Below are positions 1 to 6,411 of a stretch of 64,000 nt of DNA, one piece after another. How positions within the stretch are numbered: position 1 is the first letter of the stretch; every line of letters begins with the position of its first letter. The stretch lies in contig JBCCHV010000034.1 in assembly GCA_039028635.1 (NCBI GenBank), positions 1 through 64,000 of the forward strand, read 5' to 3'. The notes under the pieces were generated by a model that was not told where the DNA came from, made no database searches, and saw only the letters and a program-made list of their open reading frames with translations. A program made the translations under genes and the position numbers. The stretch comes from Acidobacteriota bacterium (GTDB lineage Bacteria > Acidobacteriota > Thermoanaerobaculia > Multivoradales > JBCCEF01).

Positions 1-31
1 GGCGACTTATTCAGCGCCTGCTGTTTGTTTC

Positions 32-54
32 AGGGGGGCTAAAGGCGCCCCCCT
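32..54. other. Perfect 8-bp inverted repeat
   Basis: AGGGGGGC (32-39) and GCCCCCCT (47-54) pair perfectly around a 7-base loop. Neither strand has a T run after it, so a terminator role for the minus-strand operon ending at 182 is possible but weakly supported. I see no gene in bases 1-181. Confidence 0.3.
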
Positions 55-181
55 CAGGCGCACGCACATGTCGTGCGCCTTCACCCCCGACCTCGGCGGC
101 TTTCGCCGCCGCCACGCCCCACGGGCTCGGGAACTCTCGAGGACCAAAGATGCGCCGAGTCAAGACTTTTTCAGCAGCCTG

Positions 182-949
182 CTAGACCGCCGCCGTCAGC
201 ACGATGCGCTCCCGGCTCGAAACCACCACGCCGCCAGGCGGCTCGACGGTGATGGCGAACAGGAAGGGCTCGTTGACCTGCAGCTTGGAAGCGATCGGGA
301 TCACCACTTCGGAGGCACCGGCGGGGATGTCGAAGACTCCTCCATCCACCGGATAACGCTCGTCTCGGGTCTTGTCGAAGATCCACAGCTGGTACTGAAC
401 CTGGCCGGGATCGTTGACCTCGAGGCCGCGAATGCGCATGAACCCTTGCTGCAGCGCCGAGCTCCAGACGACGTCGCCCTCGGCACCGCGAGCGGCGAGG
501 TCCTCGGTAGCGGTCCAGGCGATCTGCTGTGCGTCCGGCGAATCGCGGAGCAGGTTGCTGCGGATCTCCGCCGTGGTGGGCGAGGGGACCACCGGAGCGG
601 TCCGCGGCCACCAGCCGAGGATCGCCAGCAGCAGACCCGCCGCCGCCACCAGCCAAGGTCCCCAGGAGACCCGCGTCGCGGGCGGATCTTCGACGGCCGG
701 CCGTGGCCGCTCGGCGAAGAAGGACTGGGAGTCGTTGCGCACCTTGGCGGCGAGCTGCGCCGGCATCTCTTGGATCGGGCCGGCCATGGCTTCGTCGATC
801 GCCGCCGCCGCCAGCTCGAACTCCTCGGGACGAATCTCGGAGTGGTCCTCGAGGAGCCGGGCCAGCTCGCTGCTCTCGGCGAGGCCCAGTCCTTCGGTGG
901 CTTGGGTCGCCATCAGCTCGAAGAGGCGATCTTGGGCCTGGTGGCTCAT
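182..949 (-). CDS. RskA-type membrane anti-sigma factor
   Basis: A 255-residue protein that should hold the adjacent ECF sigma factor at the inner membrane and release it on an envelope signal. The first ~95 residues are cytoplasmic and acidic. One membrane segment lies at about 97-114 (WGPWLVAAAGLLLAILGWW). The rest is periplasmic and matches the RskA/anti-sigma-K C-terminal domain (GDVVWSSALQQGFMRIRGL, YQLWIFD, then a proline/glycine-rich beta segment). No zinc-binding HxxxCxxC motif is visible in the N-terminus, as expected for RskA rather than ZAS anti-sigmas. Its ATG overlaps the sigma-factor stop by 4 bases (ATGA), so the two are probably translationally coupled. Family call by sequence pattern; the signal is unknown. 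Confidence 0.8.
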   Translation of the reverse strand: MSHQAQDRLFELMATQATEGLGLAESSELARLLEDHSEIRPEEFELAAAAIDEAMAGPIQEMPAQLAAKVRNDSQSFFAERPRPAVEDPPATRVSWGPWLVAAAGLLLAILGWWPRTAPVVPSPTTAEIRSNLLRDSPDAQQIAWTATEDLAARGAEGDVVWSSALQQGFMRIRGLEVNDPGQVQYQLWIFDKTRDERYPVDGGVFDIPAGASEVVIPIASKLQVNEPFLFAITVEPPGGVVVSSRERIVLTAAV

Positions 950-1587
950 GACAGCACCTCCCGATTGGACAGACCACCACTCGATGCCAGCGCCTGTCGC
1001 ACCAGGGTCAGGCCTCGCGCGATATGCGATTTGACCGTGCCGAGGGGGGTCTCGGTGCGATCGGCGATCTCGCGGTGGGACATGCCGTAGTAGATCGACA
1101 GCTCCAGCGCCCGGCGCTGCTCCGGCTTGAGCTGCTCCAGGGCGCGCGCCGCCATCGCCGCTTCGGCACTGTTCTCGATCGCGCGATGCTGGGAGCCGGC
1201 GACTTCACCGGCGGCGGGCATCGGCCGCAGGTCCGGCTGACGCTGGGTGCGGCGATTGCGGTCGATCAGGCGGCGGCGGGCGATCATGGTGATGAAAGTC
1301 TTTTCGGATGCCTTGCTGGCGTCGAACTTGGCGGCGTTCTTCCACAACGAAAGGAAGATCTCCTGGACTGCGTCTTCGGCATCGCTGGTGGACGGCGAGA
1401 GCCGTCGTGCCAAGCTCCAGACCAACCCGCCGTAGTGCTGGATGCACTCGTCGACGGCGTCCTGTTCGCCACGGGCGATGCGGCCGAGGAGGCTCATCGG
1501 AGTTCGGGGATCTTGTTCAGCATCTCGCTCATCGTATGCAAACTGCCACGGAGAGGGAAGCCTCTCCGTGACTTCGGCTACTGTCAT
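946..1587 (-). CDS. ECF RNA polymerase sigma factor
   Basis: A sigma-70 family ECF factor of 213 residues. Region 2 (SDAEDAVQEIFLSLW, about 67-81) and region 4 with its helix-turn-helix (SHREIADRTETPLGTVKSHI, about 170-189) are clear. The pairing with an RskA-like protein makes it SigK-like. The start at 1587 lies 2 bases after the fasciclin stop and has no Shine-Dalgarno; an internal ATG at 1497 (MSLLGRI) would give a more typical N-terminus, so the first 30 residues are uncertain. It is the middle gene of a fasciclin, sigma, anti-sigma operon and probably drives that operon. Confidence 0.88.
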   Translation of the reverse strand: MTVAEVTERLPSPWQFAYDERDAEQDPRTPMSLLGRIARGEQDAVDECIQHYGGLVWSLARRLSPSTSDAEDAVQEIFLSLWKNAAKFDASKASEKTFITMIARRRLIDRNRRTQRQPDLRPMPAAGEVAGSQHRAIENSAEAAMAARALEQLKPEQRRALELSIYYGMSHREIADRTETPLGTVKSHIARGLTLVRQALASSGGLSNREVLS

Positions 1588-1589
1588 GG

Positions 1590-2090
1590 TCAGTTGGGCA
1601 GCAGCACCGTGTCGATCACGTGGATGACGCCGTTGCTGGCCGTGACGTCCGCCTGAACCACCGTGGCGCCGCCGATTTTGACCGAGGAGCCATCGACCTC
1701 GAAGGAGACCGGCTTACCGCTGAGGGTCTGGGCGCCGCTGCGCGAAATCACCTTGGAGGCGGGCAGGCGACCGGAGACCACATGGTAGGTGAGGATCTCT
1801 TTGAGCTGATGGCGGTTCTCGGGCTTGAGGAGGTTTTCCACGGTGCCCTTCGGGAGCTTCGCGAAGGCTTCGTCCGTGGGTGCGAAGACGGTGAACGGTC
1901 CGTCACCCTTGAGGGCGTCGACCAGATCGGCGGCGCCGAGGGCGGCGGCGAGGGTGTTGAAGCTGCCGGCGGCGACCGCCGTATCGACGATGTCCGGGCT
2001 GCTGGACTTGGTGTGGTGGCCGGCGAAGGCGGGCAGGCTGCAGAGGGCCAGAACGGCAAAGCTCAGGATCAGGGTGGTGGTCTTTTTCAT
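1590..2090 (-). CDS. Secreted fasciclin (FAS1) domain protein
   Basis: A 166-residue exported protein with one FAS1 fold, a domain used in adhesion and surface interactions. A signal peptide (about 1-23, ending SLPAFA) is followed by the two FAS1 hallmarks: TVFAPTDEAFAKLP (H1) and ASNGVIHVIDTVLLP (H2, at the C-terminus). I chose the ATG at 2090 because GAGGAG lies 7 bases upstream; the ATG two codons earlier (2096) would sit almost on the ribosome site. It is the first gene of an operon with a sigma factor and an RskA-like anti-sigma. In Mycobacterium tuberculosis the SigK/RskA pair controls the fasciclin proteins MPT70 and MPT83, so this layout suggests the same circuit. Confidence 0.88.
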   Translation of the reverse strand: MKKTTTLILSFAVLALCSLPAFAGHHTKSSSPDIVDTAVAAGSFNTLAAALGAADLVDALKGDGPFTVFAPTDEAFAKLPKGTVENLLKPENRHQLKEILTYHVVSGRLPASKVISRSGAQTLSGKPVSFEVDGSSVKIGGATVVQADVTASNGVIHVIDTVLLPN

Positions 2091-2097
2091 GGTCATT

Positions 2098-2103
2098 CTC
2101 CTC
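2098..2103 (-). promoter_or_regulatory. Ribosome binding site of the fasciclin gene
   Basis: On the minus strand GAGGAG ends 7 bases before the ATG at 2090 but only 1 base before the in-frame ATG at 2096. The spacing selects 2090 as the start. Confidence 0.6.
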
Positions 2104-2246
2104 GGGTCTCGGGTCGGGTGTTGTTTTTCTTTGTCGAGACGCCGGGCGGCCGCTCCGGTCTTCGTCAATTGCCTTACAACCCATCTCTTCGACCACCTCT
2201 TGGAAACGGATGCGGCAGGGCTGGGGGGAGGTCCTTCAAACAGCGA

Positions 2247-2272
2247 AGGGGTGCCCCGCTGGGGGCACCCCT
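2247..2272. other. Perfect 11-bp hairpin between two operons
   Basis: AGGGGTGCCCC and GGGGCACCCCT pair perfectly around GCTG. The hairpin lies in the 268-base gap between the M56 gene stop and the fasciclin start. On the minus strand it is followed by TCGCTGTTTG, a poor T tract. It may be a second terminator for the M56 operon or a structured leader of the fasciclin mRNA. Confidence 0.4.
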
Positions 2273-2328
2273 GGTGACGAAAACGAGCTGTCGGCGGATC
2301 GCGAATCTGGTGAGAAGCGATCCGGTGA

Positions 2329-2352
2329 CGAAGTCGGGTTGACCCGACTTCG
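2329..2352 (-). terminator. Hairpin terminator after the M56 peptidase gene
   Basis: CGAAGTCGGG and CCCGACTTCG form a perfect 10-bp stem with a TTGA loop, 6 bases past the M56 stop codon (minus strand). There is no T run, so it may only protect the 3' end or act with Rho. Confidence 0.45.
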
Positions 2353-2358
2353 GTCGGA

Positions 2359-4890
2359 CTAGGGTTCGTCCTGGCGACGTTGCTCGGCATCGAGCCGCTC
2401 GGCTTCCTCGCGGATGCGCTGTCGCTCGAGCTCGAGGGCCTGCTGTCGCTCTTCGAGCCGGCGGCGCCGCTCGTCGAGGACCTTGCGTCGCGCATCGAGG
2501 TGCTTCTCACGGCTCAGCTCGCGGTGCTCGTGGCTGCGTTCGAGATGCTCCTCGTGCTGTCGGTGGAGCTCCTCGCGATGGCTGCGGCGAGTCTCTTTCA
2601 GGCGAGCCCGCGACTCCTCGACCTGGGCCCGAGATTCGCGCCGCAGTCGCTCGACTTCCTGGCGGTCGGGACGATGGCGTTCGGCGAGCTCGCGGGCCTC
2701 TCGGCGCAGTCGCTGGACTGCCTCGCGATCGGGGCGCTGTCGCTCGGCGAGCTCTCGGGCTTGGCGCTGCAGGCGCTCGATGGCTTCGCGGTTGGGGCGC
2801 TGCCGTTCCATCAGCTCGCGGGCTTGGCGTTGCAGTTGCTCGATGGCCTCGCGGTCGGGGCGGTTCTGCTCGGCGATCTGCCGGGCCTGCTCTCGGATGC
2901 GCGCGAGCTCTTCTTCGCTCGGACGATGCCGCTGCGCCAACTCGCGAGCCTGGCGTTGCAACCGCTGGATCTCTTCGCGATCGGGGCGCTGTCGCTCGGC
3001 GATCTCGCGGGCTTGGCGCTGGATTCGCTCGATCGCCTCCGGATCCGGCTGCGCGTGGAGCGCGATCTCGCGGGCCCGGCGCGAGATCTCTTCGATGGCC
3101 GCCGAGTCGAAGCGGACGGCTTCGGCGACCAGCTCGTTGAGATGCGCCACCATCTCGTCGTCGATCGCTTCTCCGGCGATCGCTTCGGCCTCGATGGCCC
3201 GTGCCACGGCCTCGATCTCTTCACCGAGCTCCGGGAGGTGCTCGAGCTGGAGCGTCAGTTCCTCGGTGAGGTTCTCCAGCTCGGCGAGCTCGAAGGGTTC
3301 GAAGTCGAGCTCGATCGCCACCATCTCCCCGAGGGCTTCGAAGGCGGCGAGGTCTTCGATGCCCGCAAAGCTCATCTCCTCGAGTCCTTCGAAGGCCTCG
3401 TACTCGCCGAGGATTGCGAGCTCCTGGAGGCCGGCGAGGGCCTCGAACCCTTCCAGCGCTTCCAGCGCCTCGAGTCCTTCGAGGGCTTCGAGTCCTTCCA
3501 GGGCCTCGAGGGCTTCCATGCCTTCAAAGTCGCCGATCTCCAGGTGGAAGTCGTGCTCGTGCTCGGCCTCGCGGGCTGCTTGCCGCGCCATCCAGTCGTC
3601 GCTCGATGACTCTTCGTCGGGGTTGTCGATCGACCAGCCACCGTTGCGGTCCTGGGACTCTCCGGACGGGCTGGTGGTGGTGACGGTGGCCGTTGGACGA
3701 TCGCTCTCGGTCGCTTCCGAGCCGGCTTCGAGGCGGACGCTCGGGGCCAGGGTCGCGGTGAGAAGGAGCCCGGCGACCGCGGCCACGACCAGCATTCGGC
3801 CGGCCGAAGAATCATCGGTGGAAGGCGACAGCAGACGCTCGACCCGTTGGGCGAGACCGGAGCGCCGGCCGACCATGCCGGGGGCGAGCACCGGCGAAGT
3901 CTCGCCGACGGTCCAGCCGGCGACTTCCGTCAAGCAGCGGGCGAGGGCCGATGGGCGACCGGTCTGCTGGCGCGCCCAGTCGTCACAGCGGAACTCGGCA
4001 ATGGTCTCGAGGCGCCGCCGGGCCACCCGCAGCAAGGGCTGAAAGAAGAACAGCGCTTCGAGGAGCCGCAAAGCGAGCAGCCACCAGGGATCGCGACGCA
4101 CCAGGTGGGCCATCTCGTGAGCCACCAGGGACTCCTGCTGTGGCGCCGCCAGGCTGGTGGCGCGAGCCGGCAGGCAGATCTCCGGTCGGCCCAGGCCGAG
4201 GGCGATGGGCACGCTCAGGCTTTCGGTCGCGGTCAAGCGAGTTCGTCGCGGTGTCTGGCGGCGGCGGGAAAGGCGCGCCAGGGTTTCCGCCGCCGGTCCC
4301 CGGGAGAGAGCGTGGCGGAAGCGCAAGCGCCGCGAAAGGCTGATCAGGGCGAGCCCTAAAGGCAGGCTGCAGAGCAGCGCTCCACAGGCCCACAGCCAGA
4401 CCACCGGAACACTCCAATGGAGGGTTGACGTGCTCCCTTGGCCGGCGCTCTCGTGGCTGGCGCTTTCGCGAGCCGCCATCGCTAGGGCCGGCGGAGTCGC
4501 CGGCGGGGTCGCAGTCGCGGTCGCTTCCTCGGTCGACCGGGACGGGGCTTGGCTGAGGAGCGGCAGGGCTTTTTCCAAAGGGCGGTCCTGTCCTGCGATC
4601 AGACTGGCAGATCGCTCCGGGGACGCCGGGGATCGCAGGGCGAGCTCGCCGGCGATCGGTTTGATGGCGCTGGTGGTCTGGAGGGTCGCGGTCACCAGGG
4701 CACCGACCACGGCGAGTCGCCAAAGCCCTTCTTCGAGAGCGAGCCGCCGGCCGCGCAGGGCTCGCGATGCACCCCAGGCGGCGGCCAGCAGAACAGTGCT
4801 GTGCAGGGCGTAGGTCAGCAGCCAGCCGGCGAGGGCGCGGGCCAGCGGAGCGCTCACCAGGTCGTAAAGAAAGAGCTCGCTCCCGGTCAT
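2359..4890 (-). CDS. BlaR1/MecR1-like M56 membrane metallopeptidase with a long charged repeat tail
   Basis: An 843-residue sensor peptidase. The N-terminal half holds several membrane segments (about 23-40, 58-76, 161-187, 268-290, 366-383) and the zinc site HEMAH (258-262) plus the M56 motif AEFRCDDWA (298-306). BlaR1-type proteins cleave their partner BlaI repressor or themselves. There is no penicillin-binding sensor domain. Instead the tail carries a Leu/Glu-rich stretch of short EALEGLEA-type units (about 455-560) and then seven 21-residue arginine/glutamate-rich repeats (604-750), probably a long coiled coil, with further charged helix to the end. It overlaps the repressor gene by 4 bases (ATGA), so the two are co-translated. 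The ligand is unknown. Confidence 0.85.
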   Translation of the reverse strand: MTGSELFLYDLVSAPLARALAGWLLTYALHSTVLLAAAWGASRALRGRRLALEEGLWRLAVVGALVTATLQTTSAIKPIAGELALRSPASPERSASLIAGQDRPLEKALPLLSQAPSRSTEEATATATPPATPPALAMAARESASHESAGQGSTSTLHWSVPVVWLWACGALLCSLPLGLALISLSRRLRFRHALSRGPAAETLARLSRRRQTPRRTRLTATESLSVPIALGLGRPEICLPARATSLAAPQQESLVAHEMAHLVRRDPWWLLALRLLEALFFFQPLLRVARRRLETIAEFRCDDWARQQTGRPSALARCLTEVAGWTVGETSPVLAPGMVGRRSGLAQRVERLLSPSTDDSSAGRMLVVAAVAGLLLTATLAPSVRLEAGSEATESDRPTATVTTTSPSGESQDRNGGWSIDNPDEESSSDDWMARQAAREAEHEHDFHLEIGDFEGMEALEALEGLEALEGLEALEALEGFEALAGLQELAILGEYEAFEGLEEMSFAGIEDLAAFEALGEMVAIELDFEPFELAELENLTEELTLQLEHLPELGEEIEAVARAIEAEAIAGEAIDDEMVAHLNELVAEAVRFDSAAIEEISRRAREIALHAQPDPEAIERIQRQAREIAERQRPDREEIQRLQRQARELAQRHRPSEEELARIREQARQIAEQNRPDREAIEQLQRQARELMERQRPNREAIERLQRQARELAERQRPDREAVQRLRREARELAERHRPDRQEVERLRRESRAQVEESRARLKETRRSHREELHRQHEEHLERSHEHRELSREKHLDARRKVLDERRRRLEERQQALELERQRIREEAERLDAEQRRQDEP
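2641..3081 (-). repeat. Seven 63-bp in-frame coding repeats
   Basis: These encode seven consecutive 21-residue units of the form RQARELAERQRPDREAIERLQ at residues 604-750 of the M56 protein. Three heptads per unit fit a continuous coiled coil. Confidence 0.85.
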
Positions 4891-5273
4891 GACGACTCCT
4901 CGTTCTCGTAGTCTTCGATCATGCGGCGTAGCTCCGAGAGCTCTCGCGGATCGACTTCGTTCTCGGCCAGCAAGTGGCTGACGACGGCGGTGACATCGCC
5001 GGCGAAGAGACGCTCCGTGAGGTCTCCGAGCATCGCCCGGCGGATCTCGCGCTCGCTCACCAGCGGGCGGTAGACGAAGCGCCGGCCTTCGGTTCGGTGA
5101 TCCACCACGCCCTTGGTTTCCATCTTGGTCAGCATGGTGGCGATGGTGGTCGGGGCCAGCCCTCGCTCCTCGGCGAGGGCGCGGTGAACATCAGAGACGG
5201 TGGCTTCCCGGCGGCCCCACAGGACTCGCATGATGGCGAGCTGGAGGTCCCCGAGGCGAAAGGTCTTGGTCAT
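4887..5273 (-). CDS. BlaI/MecI/CopY-family repressor
   Basis: A 128-residue winged-helix repressor that should bind as a dimer to the palindromes in its own promoter and be inactivated when the M56 partner fires. The N-terminus has the family pattern LGDLQLAIMRVLWGRREATVSDV, followed by LAPTTIATMLTKMETKGVV (recognition helix) and the wing EGRRFVYRPLVS. GAGGAG precedes the ATG by about 9 bases. It is the first gene of the two-gene operon with the M56 peptidase. No cysteine-rich CopY metal hook is present, so a metal ligand is unlikely. Confidence 0.9.
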   Translation of the reverse strand: MTKTFRLGDLQLAIMRVLWGRREATVSDVHRALAEERGLAPTTIATMLTKMETKGVVDHRTEGRRFVYRPLVSEREIRRAMLGDLTERLFAGDVTAVVSHLLAENEVDPRELSELRRMIEDYENEESS

Positions 5274-5300
5274 GGTTGAAGTCTCCTCGTGGCGTCCTTG

Positions 5301-5328
5301 ACTACCGAAATAGTACTACCTGGGTAGT
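5301..5328. promoter_or_regulatory. Two abutting BlaI-type operators
   Basis: ACTACCGAAATAGT (5301-5314) and ACTACCTGGGTAGT (5315-5328) sit end to end. The second is a perfect 6+2+6 palindrome; the first keeps the outer ACTA/TAGT arms. Such ACTAC/GTAGT dyads are typical of BlaI/MecI operators. They cover the repressor promoter, so the operon is almost certainly autorepressed. Confidence 0.7.
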
Positions 5329-5339
5329 TGATGCGTCAA
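5310..5339 (-). promoter_or_regulatory. Sigma-70-type promoter of the BlaI/M56 operon
   Basis: On the minus strand TTGACG (5339-5334) and TACTAT (5315-5310) are separated by 18 bases; transcription would begin about 30 bases before the repressor ATG. The spacer and -10 lie inside the twin operators. Confidence 0.6.
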
Positions 5340-5360
5340 GGCGGGGCTGCGGAGGCTGCC

Positions 5361-5366
5361 TATAAT
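5361..5366 (+). promoter_or_regulatory. TATAAT -10 element ahead of crcB
   Basis: A perfect TATAAT about 47 bases before the crcB start; no good -35 is visible at 16-18 bases. This is the rightward half of a divergent promoter region shared with the BlaI operon. Confidence 0.4.
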
Positions 5367-5412
5367 GACGTGATCAGAGGTCGAGGGTTTCGTCGATGGA
5401 GGGAGTCAGGCC

Positions 5413-5790
5413 GTGAGAGAGATTCTGTGGATCGCCCTGGGAGGCAGCCTGGGAGCGCTTTGTCGTTTCTTTCTCACCGGCTGGGTGCAGCGCTCCGTCG
5501 TCTCCGGCTTCCCTTGGGGGACGACGGTGGTCAATCTCCTCGGCTGCTTGGCGATCGGTGGCCTGGTGGGCTGGTCGAGCCTGCGCGGCGACTTCTCCGA
5601 TTCCGCCCGTCTGTTCGCCCTGATCGGCTTTCTCGGTAGCTTCACCACCTTCTCGACCTTCGCCCTCGAGACCCTTGCCCTGATGCGCGCCGGCTCCCTG
5701 GCTCCGGGGCTGAGCAATCTCCTGCTGCAGACCGGCGGAGGACTGCTGGCGGTGATCGTCGGTGATCGTCTCGGCCGCTGGCTGGGATGA
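5413..5790 (+). CDS. crcB: Fluoride ion channel CrcB/Fluc
   Basis: A 125-residue, four-helix inner-membrane protein that exports fluoride as a dual-topology dimer. Family signatures are present in order: GGSLGALCRF (9-18), PWGTTVVNLLGC, and GFLGSFTTFSTFALE, whose TTFSTF lines the pore and central sodium site. Length fits the family. The start is GTG with GGAGG about 10 bases upstream. I looked for a fluoride riboswitch in the short leader and found none. It stands alone, divergent from the BlaI operon. Confidence 0.93.
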   Translation: MREILWIALGGSLGALCRFFLTGWVQRSVVSGFPWGTTVVNLLGCLAIGGLVGWSSLRGDFSDSARLFALIGFLGSFTTFSTFALETLALMRAGSLAPGLSNLLLQTGGGLLAVIVGDRLGRWLG

Positions 5791-5868
5791 TCGCGGCCTC
5801 CTAGTACAATCGAGGGCCTCTCAACGTCGGGTAAAACCGACGGGCGGGGGCGGTCGAACCAAGGCACG

Positions 5869-6411
5869 ATGGTGAAGAAACGACATCTCTCGACCAGAAT
5901 CCCGCGCCTGGGGTGGATTCTCGCCTTTGGCCTGATGTTTCCGGGAACCCTCCAAGGGCTCGATCTGCCGTCCGAGCTGTCGACCCTGACCCATAGCGCC
6001 GAGCAGGTCTTCCAGGGCACTTGTGTGGCTGTTCGGGAAGCGACCGTCGAGGTCGGCGGGGCGCGATTGGCCGCCACCACCTATGTCTTTGAGGTCCACG
6101 ACCACCTCAAGGGGACGGCGAGCCGTCGGGTCGAGTTTCGCCAAGTCGGGCGTCCCGAGGGCGGGCCCGGTGACCTCGGCTTCGAGGTCGGCTTGCCGAC
6201 CTACCGGGTGGGCACCGACTACCTCTTGTTCCTGCTGCCGGCGAGTCGTGTCGGCTTGACTTCGCCGGCCGGCGCCGCGGAAGGGGCCTTCCGGCTGGTC
6301 GGCGACCGCGTCCAACCTCTGGCCACCGGCCATGGCCTGCGGCTGCCGCCGACCGAGTCCTTTTCCTATGACGCGCTGCGCGCTGCGGTGCGGCGAGAGA
6401 TGGCGCCGTGA
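5869..6411 (+). CDS. Secreted protein of unknown function, coupled to a metzincin
   Basis: A 180-residue protein with an N-terminal basic/hydrophobic signal (about 10-30), then a compact beta-rich domain (VFQGTCVAVREATVEVGG, TYVFEVHDHLKGT, TDYLLFLLPASR). I do not recognise a named family. The stop overlaps the GTG of the next gene (GTGA), so it is translated together with the secreted metalloprotease and may be its inhibitor, chaperone or partner (inference). AAGG lies 4 bases before the ATG. Confidence 0.7.
   Translation: MVKKRHLSTRIPRLGWILAFGLMFPGTLQGLDLPSELSTLTHSAEQVFQGTCVAVREATVEVGGARLAATTYVFEVHDHLKGTASRRVEFRQVGRPEGGPGDLGFEVGLPTYRVGTDYLLFLLPASRVGLTSPAGAAEGAFRLVGDRVQPLATGHGLRLPPTESFSYDALRAAVRREMAP

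Noticed and set aside
2380-4042. Two overlapping plus-strand open frames opposite the M56 gene
   Set aside because: Low-complexity Leu/Gly or Ser/Arg products mirror the repeat tail of the real gene.
5340-5412. Fluoride riboswitch ahead of crcB
   Set aside because: The leader after the predicted start is only about 40 bases and lacks the conserved pseudoknot sequences of the crcB motif.
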